This document shows, piece after piece, positions 1-7,141 of a stretch of 23,266 bases of DNA (the stretch's first letter is position 1; every line of letters starts with the position of its first letter). The notes beneath the pieces were generated by a model. It made no database searches. It had not been told where the DNA came from and worked only from the letters and a program-made list of their open reading frames with translations. Source of the stretch: an uncultured delta proteobacterium (lineage in GTDB: Bacteria; RBG-13-61-14; DRUE01); NCBI GenBank assembly GCA_903897985.1, contig CAIUDS010000508.1, positions 1-23,266 of the forward strand, given 5' to 3'. A program made the translations under genes and the position numbers.

Positions 1-254
1 AGCCATTGCGCGTCAATCCATTCCTTGCCGGCCATGGTGAAGGAATAGATATCCTGATGCGGCACGCGAAGGGTCGAGAAAATAATTTGCCCGGTCTTGA
101 GGTGCCAGAAGATGTCGGTGTCAGTCAGGGTGTGGAAGCTGATCAGGAACGAAAGCACAATGATTCCTGCAAGGCAAGCCCAGGGCAAGAATTTATCCCT
201 GGGCGCCTGCGCCGAAACGGCTTTCCCCAATTTTTTTGGCTTGGCCTTCCCCAT
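1..254 (-). CDS. N-terminal part of a membrane protein, tandem paralog of the next gene (cut by window edge)
   Basis: The reading frame starts at an ATG whose first base is 254 and runs leftwards out of the window, giving 84 complete codons. A short basic N-terminus rich in Lys is followed by a hydrophobic segment, then the motif DTDIFWHLKTG and a VPHQDIYSF block. The same blocks occur in the upstream gene, so the two are tandem paralogs. The start lies only 8 bases after the stop of that gene, which suggests one transcript and coupled translation; the ribosome site (AGG) is weak. The DxDxxWHLxxG signature is typical of large, uncharacterised multi-spanning proteins that resemble GT-C glycosyltransferases. 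Positions 1-65 are identical to 2181-2245. The C-terminal part is not visible, so whether this copy also carries TPR repeats is unknown. Confidence 0.8.
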   Translation of the reverse strand, partial: MGKAKPKKLGKAVSAQAPRDKFLPWACLAGIIVLSFLISFHTLTDTDIFWHLKTGQIIFSTLRVPHQDIYSFTMAGKEWIDAQW

Positions 255-262
255 CCCGAAAC

Positions 263-2491
263 CTATTTCTTATTGCCCAGGCGGTCGAGCGCGCTGGAAA
301 TTTCACCGGCGAACCGGGACGCCTGCGGGTCCGCCAGATAAATTTGCCGGCATTTTTGCCATTGCTCCAGGGCGCGGCCCCGGTCTTGCTTCATTTGTTC
401 ATAGAAATTGGCCAGATCCGTGCAAGCTTTGATCTCCATTGGATCCCTTTGCAGGATCTGGAGATACAAATCTTCCGCCCGGTTGACTTGCCCGCTCATG
501 GCGCAGGCCCGGGCCAACTGGATTTGATAGGCCGCCATTTCCGGTTCCCTGCTCGCGGCCTTCTCCAGGTACGGCAAGGCCTCCGAGAAACGCCCCAACA
601 TGTTAAGGGTCCAGCCCAGGTCGTAATTATGCTCCGGGTTTTCCGGCTCGAGCTCGACCGCAGCCTCAAAATCCGGCAAGGCCCATTGCAGTTGACCGAG
701 CAGGTTCAAGAGAAAGCCCCGCTCCGACCTTTCCGAGGCCAGCCATGCCCCGGTCAAGTCCCGCGGGATCGGGCGGTAAAATCCTTTTTTAAAATCAATC
801 CGATGTTTTTCGATCACGGGTCGAAGCCCGGGCTTGTCTTTGAGAAAAACCACATCGGTCCCGTCAAGATAAATGAGCGCCCACTTGGGATCATGATAAA
901 GGGACAGGATCAAATTGCTCACGATGGGAAATGACCCCACCACCACGGCGTCGAAATCATACTTCCGGTCTTCCTTTGCGAAGGCAAGCGCGTCGCCCAT
1001 GGCCTGGGCATGGGTGAGCAGGAACGCCTCGCCGTAGAGCTCCAGCCGGGGATCGGCATATACCTTCCATTCCGGGTTGCCGATCCAGATCAGATACCCG
1101 GAGGCGCTCACATCCGGAAATATTTTCAGCGGCTTCAGCTTGCCTCGCTCGGTCAAAATCTCTTTCAAATACTGTCCCGCCCGGATCGGGTACTCGGTCT
1201 CCAGGGCGCCGATACCGAACCGCGCAAGGGTTCGGTCCCAGACAAAAAAATCGCTGGTCACGATGCCCGTGGCCAGGATGATGATGAAGCCCACAACCGT
1301 GATGCCCGCGGGGAGTCGGAACCTGCGCAACCGCCGGGCCAGGGCTGGGAAAGGGAAGAGTTCGAGGTCCCGGTTTTGCGCCAGGATTTGCAGAACAAGC
1401 CCTGCGGTCACGATGGCAAAGAGGGCCACATTGCGGACCGCGCTGAGGGAGAGCAGGAGGAACCCGAGCCAGAGCAGGGTTGCGGCCGGATGGAGCCGGC
1501 GCCGGTAAAGCAGGTTGGCGAAAAAGAGGGTCGAGAAGATCAGGAGCGCCAGGAAAGCCGAGCGATCAAACCAAGGCAGGTGGGTAAAAGGATTGAAAAG
1601 GTCTTGGACCATTTTCCCGAGCGCGTTTCCGGGGAAGGACACCTCCTGGAAAAGAATCCCGGGGAAAATCACCCCCCGGTATCCGTAAGGATTCAAAAAC
1701 GCCAGCGGGATCGAGACCCCCAGCGCAATTCCCAGCCCAAGCGCGGACTTTTTCGGAGAAAGCGGGGAAGGCCTTTGGAGGTAACGCGTGATCCTAAAAC
1801 CGGTCACCCCAAGCAGTTCCTCTGATAAAAATACCGCCAGGATCACAAAATAAATCGGCCACAGGCCCTCGCTGTTCACCCAGAGCAAAAGCAACAACGG
1901 CAAGGGATATAAGGCCCATTTTTTCCCGCGCCGGAATTGTCCGATCAGGAAGATTTCCATGGCGATATAGCAGAAGCTCAGGATTTCCGGTCGGAGCCGA
2001 AACCGGGCGGAAGCCGCGAGCAGGGCGATCAGACCGGCCGCGATCACGAAAATATATTTTTTAGAACTGAAGTTCGGGATCATGATTAGGGCCCAGGTGA
2101 TGGCGGTGAGCATGGCTCCGAACACAATCATGCCGGGGTACCCGGAAAAGCGGTATAGCGAATAGACAATCAACTGGAAGAGCCATTGCGCGTCAATCCA
2201 TTCCTTGCCGGCCATGGTGAAGGAATAGATATCCTGATGCGGCACCCGATGGGTTTCAAAGATGATTTGCCCGGTCTTGAGATGCCAGAAAATGTCGGTG
2301 TCAATCAAGGTGTGAAAGCTCATCAGGAACGAAAGCGCAACTATTCCCGCCAAACCCAGCCATCCCAGGAATTGACCTTTGGCCGCCGGCGGGGGATTGG
2401 GAATGCTCTGCGAAAAATTCTTCTCCGCCGCGCGCGGGAGCGTCGGTTTCCCGCTCGAACCGGCCGCTTTTCTATGTTTCTTTTTGGACAT
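263..2491 (-). CDS. Multi-spanning membrane protein with C-terminal TPR repeats (GT-C-like, function unknown)
   Basis: This is a 742-residue protein. Residues 1-40 are basic and Pro-rich and probably cytoplasmic. From about residue 42 to 440 there are around ten hydrophobic segments. The first loop carries DTDIFWHLKTG (64-74), then VPHQDIYSF (about 83-91) and a conserved Trp (98). This arrangement, with acidic residues in the first outer loop, is seen in GT-C-type glycosyltransferases and in large uncharacterised families related to them. Residues 588-742 form three to four TPR-like helical pairs, for example ELEPENPEHNYDLGW, so the tail probably binds a partner protein. The start is the ATG at 2491 with GGAAAA upstream and a good promoter at 2549-2576. 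It leads a tandem pair with its paralog at 1-254. Sugar transfer is a guess from fold resemblance; the substrate cannot be named. Confidence 0.85.
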   Translation of the reverse strand: MSKKKHRKAAGSSGKPTLPRAAEKNFSQSIPNPPPAAKGQFLGWLGLAGIVALSFLMSFHTLIDTDIFWHLKTGQIIFETHRVPHQDIYSFTMAGKEWIDAQWLFQLIVYSLYRFSGYPGMIVFGAMLTAITWALIMIPNFSSKKYIFVIAAGLIALLAASARFRLRPEILSFCYIAMEIFLIGQFRRGKKWALYPLPLLLLLWVNSEGLWPIYFVILAVFLSEELLGVTGFRITRYLQRPSPLSPKKSALGLGIALGVSIPLAFLNPYGYRGVIFPGILFQEVSFPGNALGKMVQDLFNPFTHLPWFDRSAFLALLIFSTLFFANLLYRRRLHPAATLLWLGFLLLSLSAVRNVALFAIVTAGLVLQILAQNRDLELFPFPALARRLRRFRLPAGITVVGFIIILATGIVTSDFFVWDRTLARFGIGALETEYPIRAGQYLKEILTERGKLKPLKIFPDVSASGYLIWIGNPEWKVYADPRLELYGEAFLLTHAQAMGDALAFAKEDRKYDFDAVVVGSFPIVSNLILSLYHDPKWALIYLDGTDVVFLKDKPGLRPVIEKHRIDFKKGFYRPIPRDLTGAWLASERSERGFLLNLLGQLQWALPDFEAAVELEPENPEHNYDLGWTLNMLGRFSEALPYLEKAASREPEMAAYQIQLARACAMSGQVNRAEDLYLQILQRDPMEIKACTDLANFYEQMKQDRGRALEQWQKCRQIYLADPQASRFAGEISSALDRLGNKK

Positions 2492-2548
2492 CAGATTTTT
2501 TCCGCGCTTGCGCGATAAATAATCCTTGTCGAAGGCGCTTCCATTCCT

Positions 2549-2576
2549 ATTCTATTTTAAGCCCGGCGCAAGTCAA
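2549..2576 (-). promoter_or_regulatory. sigma70-like promoter for the membrane/TPR gene pair
   Basis: On the minus strand TTGACT (2576-2571) is followed by a 16-base spacer and TAGAAT (2554-2549), five of six matches in each box. Transcription would begin near 2542 and give a leader of about 50 bases before the ATG at 2491. Confidence 0.55.
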
Positions 2577-2672
2577 TTTGAGTATTTTACCCCCAGCGCA
2601 ATCTTTTCCCGGAACTTTTTCCGCAACCGGTTTCCCAAACCAGTAAGAACCCCAAACCAAAGGAGGACTAAA

Positions 2673-3650
2673 ATGAAATCGTTCAAGGTTCTTACTTGGG
2701 CTGCTAGTTTCCTGATCCTCGCCGCAATTCTCGCACTTCCCGCATGGGCGGGCAAAATCTCCATCAGCGACAAAGTCAGCGCGGGCAGTTGGGCGGAAAA
2801 ATCCGGAATTCAGATCGCTCCACTCTATCTCAACAAAGGCGACCCGTCCATCTCTTTTATGAGCCTGGACGAGGCCACCAAGCAGGACCTGATCGAGGTC
2901 ATGGAAACCAGCGATGTCAACCAGCTCCTGGTCGAGAACAAGGGCAAGAAGCCCATCCTGCTCCTGGCCGGCGAGGTGGTGGGCGGCGGAAAGCAGGACC
3001 GCATGGTGGGCAAGGATTTGATCCTGGGCCCGGGCAAGATCCGGCGCATCAATGTGTTCTGCGTCGAGCACGGCCGCTGGACCTCCGGCGCGGAAAAAAC
3101 CGGATTCAAGAGCGCATCGGTGATGGCGGACAAGGAAATCCGGCAAATGGCCCAACCCAAAGGCGGCTCCAGCGAGAACCAGTCCGGGGTCTGGGATGAG
3201 GTGTCCAAAAGCCTGGGCGCTTATAAGGCCGCGGCCCCCACCAGCAACTATCAGGCAATACTTAAAAGCGAAAAATTCAAGGATAGCGAACCGGTCGTGC
3301 AATATTTCCTCGAAGCCTTTGATAACGACCCCGACCTTGCAGGCTTCGCCCTCGCTTATAACGGCGAGGTGCAGTCGCTGGAATATTTCGCCAACCCGGC
3401 CCTGGCCGCCAAGTACCGGGAAAAGCTGATCCGGTCCTATGTGACGAGCGCGCTCAAGAACCTCTCCGCATCCAAGCCGGTCAGCCTGGCCGCGCTCTCC
3501 GATTTCGCGGGCAAGTCGCTTGAAGATGACACCCACCGCTATAAGAACGACGACGAGATCGTGATCGAATCTTCCGGCAAGGACCTGGAAAGCTTTGAAC
3601 TCCAGACGCTCAAGTCCGCGCTGGTCCATTACGCGAGATACCAGAAATAA
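2673..3650 (+). CDS. Secreted ARPP-1 / DUF6569-like protein
   Basis: This protein has 325 residues. The start is the ATG at 2673, eight bases after a perfect AGGAGG; the reading frame is open further upstream but lacks a ribosome site. Residues 1-26 form a signal peptide ending in AWA. The mature part has the block MSLDEATKQDLIEV, then VNQLLVENKGKKPILLLAGE, then GGGKQDRMV and CVEHGRWTSG. I recognise this order (shared Leu-Val-Glu-Asn, gain of a Gly-Gly-Lys-Gln turn, Cys-Val-Glu-x-Gly-Arg-Trp) from the ARPP-1 family (DUF6569), a domain named for its association with ADP-ribosylglycohydrolase and rhodanese-phosphatase genes. Its biochemical activity is not known to me. It stands alone between a divergent operon and a hairpin, so it is probably monocistronic. 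Family assignment is fairly sure; function is open. Confidence 0.8.
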   Translation: MKSFKVLTWAASFLILAAILALPAWAGKISISDKVSAGSWAEKSGIQIAPLYLNKGDPSISFMSLDEATKQDLIEVMETSDVNQLLVENKGKKPILLLAGEVVGGGKQDRMVGKDLILGPGKIRRINVFCVEHGRWTSGAEKTGFKSASVMADKEIRQMAQPKGGSSENQSGVWDEVSKSLGAYKAAAPTSNYQAILKSEKFKDSEPVVQYFLEAFDNDPDLAGFALAYNGEVQSLEYFANPALAAKYREKLIRSYVTSALKNLSASKPVSLAALSDFAGKSLEDDTHRYKNDDEIVIESSGKDLESFELQTLKSALVHYARYQK

Positions 3651-3674
3651 TAGACCCTTGCCATAACCCAAAAA

Positions 3675-3702
3675 GCAGGGGCGGAAGCAGAACCGCCCCT
3701 GC
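3675..3702. terminator. Strong GC hairpin after the ARPP-1-like gene, probably a terminator
   Basis: A perfect 10-bp stem (GCAGGGGCGG and CCGCCCCTGC, 8-base loop) lies 25 bases after the stop at 3650. On the plus strand no T-run follows. On the minus strand the stem is followed by TTTTT, so the signal is better formed as a minus-strand terminator or works in both directions. Confidence 0.6.
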
Positions 3703-3731
3703 ATCCTAAATTTATAAAGCCGCTAAGCCGC

Positions 3732-3759
3732 TTGACATATCCTTTAATTTTGTTATTAT
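3732..3759 (+). promoter_or_regulatory. Near-consensus sigma70 promoter of the Fic gene
   Basis: TTGACA (3732-3737) is followed by a 16-base spacer and TATTAT (3754-3759). The -35 box is a full match and the -10 box matches in five of six bases. The expected start of transcription is near 3766, about 75 bases before the Fic ATG. Confidence 0.7.
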
Positions 3760-3765
3760 CATACA

Positions 3766-3784
3766 TGGACATTGCTGTGGACAT
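3766..3784 (+). promoter_or_regulatory. Possible operator: direct repeat TGGACAT at the predicted transcription start
   Basis: TGGACAT occurs at 3766-3772 and again at 3778-3784, a 12-base period that starts on the predicted transcription start. The Fic product has a C-terminal winged helix, so self-repression is conceivable. This is inference from position only; the repeat is short and could be chance. Confidence 0.25.
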
Positions 3785-3841
3785 AATTTTAGATCAAATG
3801 AAGATAGTGCATTGTTATTATAGCTAAATCGCAGGATAATA

Positions 3842-5011
3842 ATGAGGACGTACGAAGAGACACATCCTTGGATAAAATTTGCGATTGATCTTCAAAAAGT
3901 CTCGGCGCAACTTTGGATCAATCTTGGGGAGTGCAAGTCAATGTGCGAGCACATCTCGGGAGTGCCGCTAAGACCGACCACGGCGAAAGACCTTCATCAG
4001 CTTTATCTGGCAAAGGGCGTGCTGGCAAGCACCGCGATCGAAGGAAACACCTTGACCGAGGCGGAAGTTCTCAAACATTTGGAAGGCAAATTGAAATTGC
4101 CTCCGTCCAGAGAATATCTTGCTCAAGAAATTGATAATATCCGGGAAGGTTGCGCATTTATAACGGACGAAACAATCTCGGGACAAAAACCTATATTATC
4201 TATGGCAAGGATAAATAAACTTAATGAAATTGTTATGAAAAAGTTGAAGCTGGAAGGAGGGTCGATTCCAGGTCAAATCCGAAATCATGCGGTGGGGGTT
4301 GCCCGTTACCGCGGAGCGCCCTGGGAAGATTGTGAATACTTACTGAATCGCCTGTGCGAGTGGCTGAATGGGGACGATTTCAAGGCCAAGCCCGGCCAGG
4401 AAATCATTTATGCCGCGATCAAGGCAATCGTGGCTCACCTTTACCTGGCTTGGATTCATCCCTTTGGAGACGGGAACGGACGCACCGCCCGGCTGGTTGA
4501 ATTTCAGATTCTGATTGCTTCCGGGGTTCCCGCCCCCGCGGCGCACCTGTTGAGTAACCATTACAATTTGACCCGCTCCGAATACTACCGGCAGTTGGAA
4601 CAAACTTCCATCTCGGGCGGAGAAATTTTGCCCTTCATAAGTTATGCGGTGCAAGGGTTTCTGGATGGCCTGCGCGGCCAATTGGAAATCATCCGAGCGC
4701 AGCAATGGGACATTGTCTGGCGCAACTATGTTCATGAGTTGTTCCGGGCAAGGAAGGGAGCAAGTCAAAGGCGGCAACGAGACTTGATCCTGGAGCTTTC
4801 CCGAAAGCTTGAGCCGGCGCCGATTTCAGAGTTGCGATTGCTAAGTCCCCGAGTTGCCGAATATTATGCCAAAAAGACGGCGAAGACCCTTCAGCGAGAT
4901 GTTAACGCGCTCATCAAAATGGGCCTTGCGGAAAAAACTCCCAAAGGCTTGCGGGCCAGGAAAGAGATAATCCTTTCCTATTTGCCGGTTAAAGTTGAAG
5001 ACGCATCCTGA
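3842..5011 (+). CDS. Fic domain protein with internal inhibitory motif and C-terminal winged helix
   Basis: This 389-residue protein carries the full Fic motif HPFGDGNGRTAR (206-217). His206 is the expected catalytic base for transfer of a nucleotide monophosphate, usually AMP from ATP, onto a target hydroxyl group. Residues 63-68 (STAIEG) match the inhibitory helix pattern [S/T]xxxE[G/N], with Glu67 expected to block the ATP site. The motif lies before the Fic core, so this is a class II Fic protein. Residues about 305-380 look like a winged helix-turn-helix, a common C-terminal addition in this class. The ATG at 3842 has AGGA upstream and a strong promoter at 3732. The first part of the gene is AT-rich (22 GC in bases 3841-3900) and the Fic core is GC-rich (36 GC in 4441-4500). 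It converges on the M48 gene with a 12-base gap. The target is unknown, and no antitoxin partner is needed because inhibition is built in. Confidence 0.95.
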   Translation: MRTYEETHPWIKFAIDLQKVSAQLWINLGECKSMCEHISGVPLRPTTAKDLHQLYLAKGVLASTAIEGNTLTEAEVLKHLEGKLKLPPSREYLAQEIDNIREGCAFITDETISGQKPILSMARINKLNEIVMKKLKLEGGSIPGQIRNHAVGVARYRGAPWEDCEYLLNRLCEWLNGDDFKAKPGQEIIYAAIKAIVAHLYLAWIHPFGDGNGRTARLVEFQILIASGVPAPAAHLLSNHYNLTRSEYYRQLEQTSISGGEILPFISYAVQGFLDGLRGQLEIIRAQQWDIVWRNYVHELFRARKGASQRRQRDLILELSRKLEPAPISELRLLSPRVAEYYAKKTAKTLQRDVNALIKMGLAEKTPKGLRARKEIILSYLPVKVEDAS

Positions 5012-5023
5012 CCCGTTAACCGC

Positions 5024-7090
5024 TCAAACCCCGAGCGCGGCCAGGGCCATCAACACCCCGGCCACCGTGAGGACGATGCTGAGGATCAGTTTGACCGCAT
5101 AGACATAACAATGATAATTCTTGCCGTCCACCAGCAGTTCCCTCATCTCGAAGTAGGGCATGGGCGCGCGCCGGTACCAGCCCTTGACCGTCACTTTCTT
5201 GCCGATGATGCCCTGGGTCCGGAACAAGCCGAAGAAAAGTTCAATCAGCCGCAGCGGCTGGCGGTAATCGAGGAAGATGAATCCGGTCTCGTCCCGGAGC
5301 ACCAGGTCCTCGCTCCAGATCAGCCCCGGAATGCCCTTGCCGATGATGGTCCCGCTCATGGTCGCCGGCACCGGCCGCACTCCGCTCACTTTCACATTCT
5401 TGAGCAGCCCGCTCACTTTGTAAGCCGGATAGTTACCGCCCCGGTAACTGAACAACACCCGGATCAAAAACCCCAGCCCCAATCCGAAAAGCAACAACCC
5501 GAACCCGGAAGGCGGAAACCGCCCGGCCATGATCCCGTCTCCGAGCACAACCGCGGCCAATGCGAGCGGAAGGATCAGCGGCATCAGATAGACCAGGATG
5601 TCAACGAAGAATTCGTCCCAGTAACTTTCCGGTTTCTTCAGGTCAAAACACACGAGCGGTTTTTGTCCCATGGCCGAGGCCAGGTTCCCGAGCGCCTGGA
5701 TGCGCTTGGCCGGGAGCGGGTGGGTCGAGTTCAACTCATACCATCCCGCCCACGGGTTCCATAAATCCCACTGCATGGCGTTCATCAAATTTATCTCGCT
5801 GAAGTTCTCGCCGCCTCCCGCGAGTGTGACCGAGGCCAGCGCGCGCGCCGCGGTCGGGTTGAAAATCCCGAGCGCCTGCACCGTCGAAGCGCCAGCCGTG
5901 GCGATCGGACGCTCCTCCTGGCTCGCGCCCGCATACTGCTGGTTCCGGGCCAGGCCGTAGGCGACTTTGACCAAACCCCGAACGAGCGCGTTCGGGTTGC
6001 CCGTGGCTTCCCCTGAGAACCGGTCCGCGTAATACTCGCGCGTCCTCGAAAGGAACAGCACGATGTATTCGGAGATGATGTAAAGTATGAAGGCCACGGC
6101 CGCGACCAGGAAAAAATATCCGCGCGGGTCGTTCTTGCTCCGCCTTCCCCGGCTCCGCGCAATCCGCATCCCGACTCGATAGACCATGTAGAGCAGTTCC
6201 GGCGCCAGCATGGCCGCGGTCATGATCGCCATGTCCCAGTGCAGCGCATGACCCAACTCATGTCCGGCCACCGCATTCAGCTCGTCCTCCGAAAGTATCT
6301 CGAGCAGCCCGCGCGTGAACACGATCCTCGCGGTCCCCGGAGATAATCCATAGGTAAAGGCATTCGGATTGCCGTCCTCGATAATGCCGATGCGCGGGAT
6401 GGGAATTTCATGCGCCCCGGCCTGGCTGGAGAGGAAATCGTTGAGGGACTTGGGGAGGTCCATCGGGCTGACCCAGTGCATCGTCTGGAACCATCTGAGC
6501 GTGGTGTCCATCACCCAGGGGCTGATCAAAAATTGCAGCGCCGCGAACAGCGCCACGAACAAAAACGCGAGCAACATGGGCATCTGCATGACTTCGACCA
6601 TCGCCACGAAAAAAACGAACACCAGCCCATAAAGCAGCGATAGCACCATGACCGAACGCAGCCCCAGGCTGGGCAGGCTCATCAGTTTCGCGCCCGCGGC
6701 TCCGGCCGCGATCGTCGCGCTGCGCTTCGCGCCCTGAGCCATGCGCTCGGCATTGGGGACCTTGCGCTTGCCCGTGATCTTATCCAGCGCCGCGAGTTCG
6801 CCCGAGTCAAACCAGAGCCCGTTGCAACTCGGGCAATGGTCAATCTTGAGCGAACTCTCGATCAACCCGCCTTCGCGCATCGGCTTCTGACAGCGCGGGC
6901 ACTCGAGCTCCGATCCGTGCTCGGCGATCAGCGGCGCCTTGAGCTTCTCCGCGACCAGCCCCGGATCTTGCGCGAAATAATTGATCTCCCCGCCGTCCAT
7001 CCACAAGCCCTTGCAACTCGGGCAGAAATCTATCATCACCCCTTGCTGGAACATTTCCTTGGCTTCGACATGACAGCGCGGACATTGCAT
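5024..7090 (-). CDS. Membrane M48-type zinc metalloprotease with two N-terminal zinc ribbons
   Basis: This is a 688-residue protein. The ATG at 7090 is chosen because AAGGAG lies 8 bases upstream; the GTG at 7099 overlaps that site. Two TFIIB-like zinc ribbons come first (Cys3, Cys6, Cys23, Cys26 and Cys64, Cys67, Cys86, Cys89), each ending in GLWxDxGE. Two membrane segments follow (about 145-190). The M48/HtpX-type catalytic motif HELGH is at 277-281 and the third ligand Glu352 lies in REYYAD, with a second membrane pair around 325-347. After about residue 500 come more membrane segments and a soluble beta-rich domain (about 550-650), with a last helix at the C-terminus. M48 enzymes of this kind cut misfolded or signalling membrane proteins. 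The zinc ribbons may recruit substrates or sense metal or redox state; that is inference. It is the last gene of the minus-strand cluster. Confidence 0.88.
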   Translation of the reverse strand: MQCPRCHVEAKEMFQQGVMIDFCPSCKGLWMDGGEINYFAQDPGLVAEKLKAPLIAEHGSELECPRCQKPMREGGLIESSLKIDHCPSCNGLWFDSGELAALDKITGKRKVPNAERMAQGAKRSATIAAGAAGAKLMSLPSLGLRSVMVLSLLYGLVFVFFVAMVEVMQMPMLLAFLFVALFAALQFLISPWVMDTTLRWFQTMHWVSPMDLPKSLNDFLSSQAGAHEIPIPRIGIIEDGNPNAFTYGLSPGTARIVFTRGLLEILSEDELNAVAGHELGHALHWDMAIMTAAMLAPELLYMVYRVGMRIARSRGRRSKNDPRGYFFLVAAVAFILYIISEYIVLFLSRTREYYADRFSGEATGNPNALVRGLVKVAYGLARNQQYAGASQEERPIATAGASTVQALGIFNPTAARALASVTLAGGGENFSEINLMNAMQWDLWNPWAGWYELNSTHPLPAKRIQALGNLASAMGQKPLVCFDLKKPESYWDEFFVDILVYLMPLILPLALAAVVLGDGIMAGRFPPSGFGLLLFGLGLGFLIRVLFSYRGGNYPAYKVSGLLKNVKVSGVRPVPATMSGTIIGKGIPGLIWSEDLVLRDETGFIFLDYRQPLRLIELFFGLFRTQGIIGKKVTVKGWYRRAPMPYFEMRELLVDGKNYHCYVYAVKLILSIVLTVAGVLMALAALGV

Positions 7091-7141
7091 GGGATTCACT
7101 CCTTGCTTTCCAATATTATGGCAGAAGCGCCCGGAGCCGGC

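Noticed and set aside
2547..3704. 385-codon open frame antisense to the ARPP-1-like gene
   Set aside because: The opposite strand has a perfect AGGAGG, a signal peptide and family motifs.
5011..5040. Terminator between the convergent Fic and M48 genes
   Set aside because: The only stem (CGCTC/GAGCG, 5 bp) overlaps M48 codons and has no T-run.
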